In this document: piece after piece, positions 1 through 4,103 of the stretch | How positions within the stretch are numbered: position 1 is the stretch's first letter | How the letters are laid out: each line of letters opens with the position of its first letter | From: Shewanella sp. | GTDB taxonomy: Bacteria; Pseudomonadota; Gammaproteobacteria; Enterobacterales; Shewanellaceae | NCBI GenBank assembly: GCA_004195335.1 | Contig: SDWK01000737.1 | Span: forward strand, 1-6,902 | Direction of reading: 5' to 3' | Length of the DNA stretch: 6,902 nucleotides | The notes under the pieces: model-generated | The model's database searches: none | Seen by the model: only the letters and a program-made list of their open reading frames with translations | What the model was told of the DNA's origin: nothing | Made by a program: the position numbers and the translations under genes

Positions 1-67
1 TAGACACAAGGGATTTAAAATCCCTCGCTGAATAAGCGTGCCGGTTCAAGTCCGGCCTCGGGTACCA
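1..67 (+). tRNA. tRNA-Leu(UAA), 3' part (5' end outside window)
   Basis: The anticodon stem is AGGGA (9-13) pairing with TCCCT (21-25), and the loop 14-20 has anticodon TAA at 16-18. A long variable arm (about 26-39, with CGC pairing to GCG) marks a class II tRNA. The T arm is GCCGG-TTCAAGT-CCGGC (40-56). The 3' acceptor strand CTCGGGT is at 57-63, the discriminator A at 64, and CCA is encoded at 65-67. The acceptor 5' strand and most of the D arm lie before the window. This tRNA reads leucine UUA/UUG codons. The gene is intact as far as it can be seen. Confidence 0.95.
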
Positions 68-81
68 TCATTCTCTTAGAG
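54..81 (+). repeat. Direct repeat, copy 1 (tRNA-Leu 3' end plus flank)
   Basis: This 28-base segment recurs at 203-230 with two C-to-T differences. It runs from the T stem through CCA and 14 bases beyond the tRNA, so the duplication is not limited to the constrained tRNA sequence. Confidence 0.85.
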
Positions 82-90
82 ATGAACAGT

Positions 91-117
91 AGCCCTGACA
101 AACGTCAGGGCTTTTTT
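91..117 (+). terminator. Intrinsic terminator of the tRNA-Leu transcript
   Basis: A perfect 9-bp stem, AGCCCTGAC (91-99) with GTCAGGGCT (104-112), encloses an AAAC loop, and a run of T residues follows directly (112-117). It lies 24 bases after the tRNA CCA end, so it should end the tRNA transcript. Confidence 0.9.
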
Positions 118-140
118 GTATGTTCAAAACACTAAATACA

Positions 141-216
141 CAGACTGAAAATCCCTCGCACTCTTCATAATGCACGGCCAATTCACTCTCTATAACAAGA
201 ATGGCCTTGGGTACCA
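141..216 (+). pseudogene. Decayed duplicate of the tRNA-Leu 3' half
   Basis: This stretch repeats parts of the tRNA-Leu above. AAAATCCCTCGC (148-159) matches 17-28 exactly. Bases 203-230 match 54-81 at 26 of 28 positions, covering the end of the T stem, the acceptor strand, CCA and 14 bases of 3' flank. Between these two blocks the copy is 18 bases longer and has lost the TTCAAGT T loop and its stem. No 5' half can be recognised upstream (121-147). It therefore cannot fold as a tRNA. It may be a degraded second tRNA of a tandem array, or the repeat left by an element that integrated into the tRNA 3' end. Confidence 0.65.
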
Positions 217-230
217 TCATTTTCTTAGAG
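203..230 (+). repeat. Direct repeat, copy 2
   Basis: This is the second copy of the 28-base segment at 54-81 (26 of 28 identical). The copies are 149 bp apart start to start. Each is followed within about 10 bases by a different hairpin terminator. Confidence 0.85.
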
Positions 231-238
231 TAAGCACG

Positions 239-266
239 AAAGCCTCAAGGAATGTTGAGGCTTTTT
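239..266 (+). terminator. Hairpin terminator, possibly bidirectional
   Basis: AGCCTCAA (241-248) pairs with TTGAGGCT (255-262) around a 6-base loop and is followed by TTTTT (262-266). It suits the plus-strand tRNA side. On the other strand it lies only a few bases past the stop of the M20 peptidase gene and is followed by just three T residues, so it may also stop that transcript weakly. Confidence 0.8.
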
Positions 267-270
267 GTAT

Positions 271-1392
271 TCATTGAGTTCTCTGTCTACATTTTATCCC
301 ATTATAGGCGAGCAAAATCTTACTGACTTGATTCACCCGTCGCAGAAAACTCTTTCGGGATGCTCGCTCATCAAGGGTGTGGTCGCCATCACCATAGGGA
401 CCAAAACCATCTAATGTGGGGATGCCAGCAGCCGCGATCACGTTAGCATCACTGACACCGCCACGTTGTTCGGTAGCAAGATGCTCACCGACAATCTTTT
501 CTAATTTACTGATAAGAGAACTTTGCTCGCAATTGGGTTGCATAACGTCTCGCTGGATCCCTCCAGATAGGGTACTGGTCACGCCTTCAACATAACTTGT
601 GTTCACGATTTGTTCAATTGCAGCTAATAAACGGTCTCTTTCTTTGTGTTGAGTGTAACGGATCTCTACCACAATTTTTGAGTGAGGAGAGATAGTATTG
701 GCACCTATCCCTCCGGATATCTCTCCCGCATTGACTGTGCTGCCTTGCTCTATCGAGGTTAAATTTGTTAAGTCTATAATCATGTGTGCGGCGACCAGAT
801 TTGCATTAGCTCCCGAAAGATAATGATTGCCGGCATGTGCGGCTTTGCCCTGTATATTTATGGTGAACGTTCCGACCCCTTTACGCCCAACCACCACTTC
901 ATCATGCACACCCGCGGCTTCAAATACCAAACAGGCTGCATATTGCTTGGCTAATGCCGATGAGATCACCTTACTGTCATCGCTGCCCGTTTCCTCATCG
1001 CTCACCAATAGCAAATCGATATCGGCAATGTTACCTAAGGTAGTTTTAACGTGCCTTAAGGCACTAATGGCAACATGATTGCCGCCTTTCATATCACAGA
1101 CCCCTGGACCATAAATCCAGTCTTGATCTTGGTGGAAATCGGTAAAAACACCGGGAGGGTGAACCGTATCAAGGTGACCGAGTAAGAGTAATTTATCTCC
1201 TCCCGTTGAAGCTGAGGTAAAAAGTAGGTGATCTCCTACCTTCTCTCTGGTGTAACGTATCGTTTTAAAGCCGATTTCATCAAAGATTTGTTCATACAAA
1301 TTTCCGACCCGATCGACACCAGATTTATTTTTCGTGTATGAATTGATATTGACAATGTTGGCAAGCTCAGAAAAATCAAAAGATTTATTCAT
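271..1392 (-). CDS. M20-family zinc metallopeptidase, carboxypeptidase G2-like
   Basis: This is a probable two-zinc hydrolase of the ArgE/DapE/CPG2 group, which cleaves C-terminal amino acids or N-acyl amino acids. Residue numbers count from an upstream ATG at 1425 (384 aa). The active-site set looks complete: H84 and D86 in GHLDTVH, D111 in GVCDMKGG, E144 (catalytic base) and E145 in SDEETGSDD, E169 in LVFEAAG, and H349 in GDGDHTLDE. The inserted dimerisation domain keeps the family's H197 (KAAHAG), N243 (GANTIS) and R256 (EIRY). There is no signal peptide, so it is probably cytoplasmic. I prefer the second ATG (M12, at 1390-1392, 373 aa) because CGGA lies 7 bases upstream; the ATG at 1425 has no ribosome binding site and adds 11 nondescript residues. 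It is divergent from the ATP-grasp operon and convergent with the tRNA. The exact substrate is unknown. Confidence 0.9.
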   Translation of the reverse strand: MNKSFDFSELANIVNINSYTKNKSGVDRVGNLYEQIFDEIGFKTIRYTREKVGDHLLFTSASTGGDKLLLLGHLDTVHPPGVFTDFHQDQDWIYGPGVCDMKGGNHVAISALRHVKTTLGNIADIDLLLVSDEETGSDDSKVISSALAKQYAACLVFEAAGVHDEVVVGRKGVGTFTINIQGKAAHAGNHYLSGANANLVAAHMIIDLTNLTSIEQGSTVNAGEISGGIGANTISPHSKIVVEIRYTQHKERDRLLAAIEQIVNTSYVEGVTSTLSGGIQRDVMQPNCEQSSLISKLEKIVGEHLATEQRGGVSDANVIAAAGIPTLDGFGPYGDGDHTLDERASRKSFLRRVNQVSKILLAYNGIKCRQRTQ

Positions 1393-1572
1393 ATGGTCAT
1401 CCGTTTCCAACAACACATTTAACATATAAAGCGAGTCATATACGGTGAATAGTGCGCCAATTTCACCTGGATTTCGCCTACAACGTTTAAGATTGCAAAT
1501 CTGTGACCTGGACGGTTTAAATCATAAAAACAAACAAGTTATGTCTATTGTAAATGAACAGGTGAAGGTCAA

Positions 1573-1586
1573 TAATTGTACAATTA
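1573..1586. promoter_or_regulatory. 14-bp perfect palindrome (possible operator)
   Basis: TAATTGTACAATTA reads the same on both strands. Its core TTGTACAA (1576-1583) recurs 46 bp downstream. A perfect palindrome repeated between divergent genes suggests a site for a dimeric regulator. No regulator gene is present in the window to pair with it. Confidence 0.4.
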
Positions 1587-1621
1587 AGGTTGGCAAAAAT
1601 AATATAGTTCATTCTCTGGAG

Positions 1622-1629
1622 TTGTACAA
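1622..1629. promoter_or_regulatory. Second TTGTACAA palindrome (possible operator)
   Basis: This is an exact copy of the 8-bp core of the palindrome at 1573-1586. Its flanking bases (G on the left, A on the right) break the symmetry, so it would be the weaker site. It lies about 150 bp before the operon's first start codon. Confidence 0.35.
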
Positions 1630-1766
1630 ATTACATGCTAATTTTAAAGGGGCATAAAGTAGCTCAGGCATGATTTGAGTGTGTCATATCTATCAAATTA
1701 ACCTTGGTTTATAACCATTCGCTATTGCCCCAGAATTTATACAAAAAAATTGATTATCTTACTCAT

Positions 1767-1771
1767 AAGGA
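1767..1771 (+). promoter_or_regulatory. Ribosome binding site that sets the first ATP-grasp start
   Basis: AAGGA lies 8 bases before the ATG at 1780. The in-frame TTG at 1750, which would add 10 residues, has only an A-rich stretch before it. The ATG at 1780 is therefore the better start. Confidence 0.75.
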
Positions 1772-1779
1772 TAGGGAAG

Positions 1780-2721
1780 ATGGTTTCACATACAGTTGGC
1801 ATGTGGATGTACCACAATTGCGGTGGTGATTTAATTGAACAAGCCTTGATAGACGGCCTCAGGCAACGCGATATTCAGGTAATGAACAATCTGGCTCTAC
1901 AAAGTGCTATTGCCAGGAATGGCACTATTTTGTGCCGTGGTGTAGAAATGGAGTTCTTGGATCTATATTTTTCTTATAATGCCGGGCAGCAAACCCAATA
2001 TCAGGTTTACCTCTATGAAATGCTAAATATGTCGGTTCCTTGCATCAACAGTTTCGAAGCCTTCTCCCTTTCAGAGGACAAATTTAGAACCTCTCATCTG
2101 CTTAATCGCAATGGTGTAACCACCGCCGATTATCAATTATGCGATCGTCATGATATCGATAGTGTCAAAGCCGTACTCAAAGAGTGGGGCGGTCAGGCTA
2201 TATATAAACCTACCGAGGGCTGGGGCGGCAAGGGTATCGTAAAAATAGAGAGTGAAGCCGCACTCGAGATGCTACTGCCATTTTTGAACTCATCTAATTT
2301 TCGATATTTTTATCTTGAACGATTTATCGATTATGACAATACAGATTTTCGTGTCGATGTCGTCAATGGTGAAGTTGTTGGCTGTTATGGTCGACAAGCC
2401 CCACCAAACGGTTGGAAGACCAATATTACCGGTGGTGGTTCAATCATCTTACGAGAGCCAAATGATGAGGTGATTCGGTTGGCTATCCGTGCAGCAAGAC
2501 TTACCGGACTGGACATCGCAGGGGTCGATCTGATTTTTGACCGCGAGCGTCAACAATATATTGTCCTCGAAGTCAACGGGATCCCGGCATTTGCGACTCC
2601 GGAGCAAGAACGTATTGGCCTAAATTTTAATACCTTGAAAATCGAGAAGATAGTTAACTTAATCGAACAAAAAATTAAAGGGGTAAGCAATGAGCAAACA
2701 TTTGCCAGAGAAGTTGCCTAA
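1780..2721 (+). CDS. RimK-like ATP-grasp ligase
   Basis: This 313-residue protein should join a carboxylate to an amine through an acyl-phosphate intermediate, as RimK, LysX and related amino-acid or peptide ligases do. Residues 1-95 look like the pre-ATP-grasp domain. LSEDKFRTSHLLNRNGV (97-113) is the family's entry helix to the ATP-grasp fold. K143 and the glycine loop EGWGGKG (146-152) should bind ATP, with E180 (YLERFI) as the likely adenine-contacting hinge residue. D189/R191 (DFRVDVV), R205 and N215 (GWKTNITGGG) follow, and the metal ligands are D250 (AGVDLIF), E264 and N266 (LEVNG). All core residues are present, so it should be active. It has no signal peptide. It overlaps the next gene by 32 bp in another frame, which suggests coupled translation. 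The amino acid added and the acceptor cannot be told from the sequence. Confidence 0.9.
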   Translation: MVSHTVGMWMYHNCGGDLIEQALIDGLRQRDIQVMNNLALQSAIARNGTILCRGVEMEFLDLYFSYNAGQQTQYQVYLYEMLNMSVPCINSFEAFSLSEDKFRTSHLLNRNGVTTADYQLCDRHDIDSVKAVLKEWGGQAIYKPTEGWGGKGIVKIESEAALEMLLPFLNSSNFRYFYLERFIDYDNTDFRVDVVNGEVVGCYGRQAPPNGWKTNITGGGSIILREPNDEVIRLAIRAARLTGLDIAGVDLIFDRERQQYIVLEVNGIPAFATPEQERIGLNFNTLKIEKIVNLIEQKIKGVSNEQTFAREVA

Positions 2722-4090
2722 AATTGGTTTGTTGTACCTAGATCATGTATTACGATTCTTCGATAAATCTAATTTTCAGCACTGGCCGGATAAAATTGAG
2801 ACTCTGATCTATCACTGGGGTAAAGACAAGCAACGCTTTATCAATGAAGTTCGGGATAAAAAAATTGATGTACTTATCGGTAATATTCCGGCGACGGCTT
2901 ATGAGACGTTTCGCGAAATTGCGCGAGAATTGCCTAAGGTACAATTTATCCCTTCGCTCGATAGCCAGTTCTCCAATAAATCGAAAGAAAATGTCACTCA
3001 TTTTTGCCAAAAATACGACTTAGCCGCACCCAAGACCCATATTTTTTATAATCAGCAACAGGCAGATGCCTACCTTGGCAGCACACATTATCCCAAGATC
3101 ATTAAAAAATCCTACGGGCCCTCAAACTATGGTGGATATTATGTTCACAAGGTTGATGATTATCGACAAGCCAGCTCGCTGTTAACAGAAAAAAGATATT
3201 ACCCGGTATATGTTCAGGACTTTATAGAGATGACGGCAGACATTCGTGTGATGTTGATTGGTCATAAACCGGTTTGTGCATTTTGGCGCAGACCACCTGA
3301 TGGAGGGTGGCTAACTAACACCAGTCAGGGAGGAACCATGGATTACATGGATGTTCCTTCCGGTGCCCTAGATTTGGCGGTACTCTCATCTAAGGCGGCT
3401 AAGGCCCAATATTGGGCTTGTGATATTGCGGTAGGTAAAGATGGAGGATATTCAATTTTAGAGTGTGCTACGGCGTTTGCGGCATTCCCCTATATTCGTG
3501 ATTGGATAGGACAATATCTGAACTGGACATTATCAAACAAACGATTCTCTGAGCCATATTTCCCGCCTCATAATTGGGAGGAGTTAGGTAAGATTGACTC
3601 ATCATTATTACGCACCATGCGTAATATCACGTTTAGCCCGGCTCCCTTTATGCCAGTTAACGATTGTGGCGACACTTTTTTGGATATGAATTTAACTGAC
3701 TATCCACTAGTTGATATCGCGTCGGTTCGAGCCGAGGAGTGGCCGAGCGAAATATGGAACCGTCAAGATAATGAACGGCGGCTTTTGGTCAAAGCTGAGG
3801 TGACGGTAGAGCCTGCTGTGCCCCAAAGCAGCCTAAGTACGGAGGAGGGGATGAATTTAACTCCCCGTAACTTACCGGAGCTCACCGAGCATCATCTGTA
3901 CCACTTTTTTGAAGGCGTAAAGGGGATCGGTAAAAAGCTTGCTGAAAATATCGTTAACACCTTAGGCATCATAGGGGTGACTGAAGCGTTAGTTTACGAT
4001 CAGCAAAAGTTAACTCAAGTAAAGCATGTTAAAGACAAAAAGCTTTCCCTGATCACAGAACATTGGTTGGAATTTAGTAAGACTCTATAA
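2690..4090 (+). CDS. Divergent ATP-grasp protein with C-terminal helix-hairpin-helix domain
   Basis: This 466-residue protein starts at the ATG at 2690, with AGGGG 6 bases upstream. Residues 10-120 form a Rossmann-like pre-ATP-grasp part. The ATP-grasp part covers about 130-275: K136/K139 (YPKIIKK), glycine loop GPSNYGG (143-149), hinge YVQDFI (174-179), D184/R186, R200, N210 and metal-site D245 and E258. It shares the pattern PP-x-GW-x-TN-x3-GG with the preceding ligase (here 202-215), so the two are probably paralogues. The family's ExN motif is ECA here, so the usual Asn ligand is Ala260. Residues 275-400 are a family-specific extension and linker that I cannot assign. Residues about 404-460 resemble a tandem helix-hairpin-helix domain of the RecD2/RuvA type: GVKGIGKKLAENIV (409-422) is canonical, and the second hairpin (446-451) is degenerate. 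It may be a partner subunit or a ligase with a nucleic-acid or protein docking domain. Confidence 0.85.
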   Translation: MSKHLPEKLPKIGLLYLDHVLRFFDKSNFQHWPDKIETLIYHWGKDKQRFINEVRDKKIDVLIGNIPATAYETFREIARELPKVQFIPSLDSQFSNKSKENVTHFCQKYDLAAPKTHIFYNQQQADAYLGSTHYPKIIKKSYGPSNYGGYYVHKVDDYRQASSLLTEKRYYPVYVQDFIEMTADIRVMLIGHKPVCAFWRRPPDGGWLTNTSQGGTMDYMDVPSGALDLAVLSSKAAKAQYWACDIAVGKDGGYSILECATAFAAFPYIRDWIGQYLNWTLSNKRFSEPYFPPHNWEELGKIDSSLLRTMRNITFSPAPFMPVNDCGDTFLDMNLTDYPLVDIASVRAEEWPSEIWNRQDNERRLLVKAEVTVEPAVPQSSLSTEEGMNLTPRNLPELTEHHLYHFFEGVKGIGKKLAENIVNTLGIIGVTEALVYDQQKLTQVKHVKDKKLSLITEHWLEFSKTL

Positions 4091-4103
4091 CAGGTGCCGG
4101 GTC

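Larger units (their letters stand above)
1541..1657 (+). other. Doubtful 38-codon ORF (possible precursor peptide)
   Basis: The ATG at 1541 opens 38 codons ending in TAA. The peptide begins MSIVNEQVKVNNC, is lysine- and asparagine-rich, has a single Cys (residue 13) and ends in KGA. Its position just before an ATP-grasp operon is where a modified-peptide precursor might sit. Against it, no ribosome binding site precedes the ATG, both TTGTACAA palindromes lie inside it, and the length is within chance. The reading frame extends further upstream only from a GTG at 1445. I recognise no family. Confidence 0.2.
1393..1779. other. Divergent intergenic region
   Basis: This 387-bp stretch separates the minus-strand M20 gene from the plus-strand ATP-grasp operon, so it should hold promoters for both. 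I found no convincing -35/-10 pair. TATAAC (1710-1715) and TATACA (1738-1743) are -10-like on the plus strand, but neither has a good -35 at 16-18 bp. The stretch contains two TTGTACAA palindromes and one doubtful small ORF, all listed separately. It holds no tRNA, terminator or obvious riboswitch. Confidence 0.7.

Noticed and set aside
827..1078. Forward-strand ORF of 83 codons inside the M20 gene
   Set aside because: It is antisense to a gene with complete family motifs and shows no recognisable protein features.
1445..1657. 70-codon ORF from a GTG in the intergenic region
   Set aside because: The GTG start has no ribosome binding site and the first 32 codons look like non-coding sequence. 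Only the part from the ATG at 1541 was kept, as a doubtful candidate.
1682..1757. Promoter for the ATP-grasp operon (TTGGTT, TTGCCC, TATAAC and TATACA elements)
   Set aside because: No pair of these elements has a 16-18 bp spacing, so calling a specific promoter would be guesswork.
1750..1779. TTG start adding 10 residues to the first ATP-grasp protein
   Set aside because: There is no ribosome binding site before the TTG, while AAGGA is well placed before the ATG at 1780.
2750..3010. Minus-strand ORF inside the second ATP-grasp gene
   Set aside because: It is the shadow of a real gene on the other strand, with no ribosome binding site or family signature seen.
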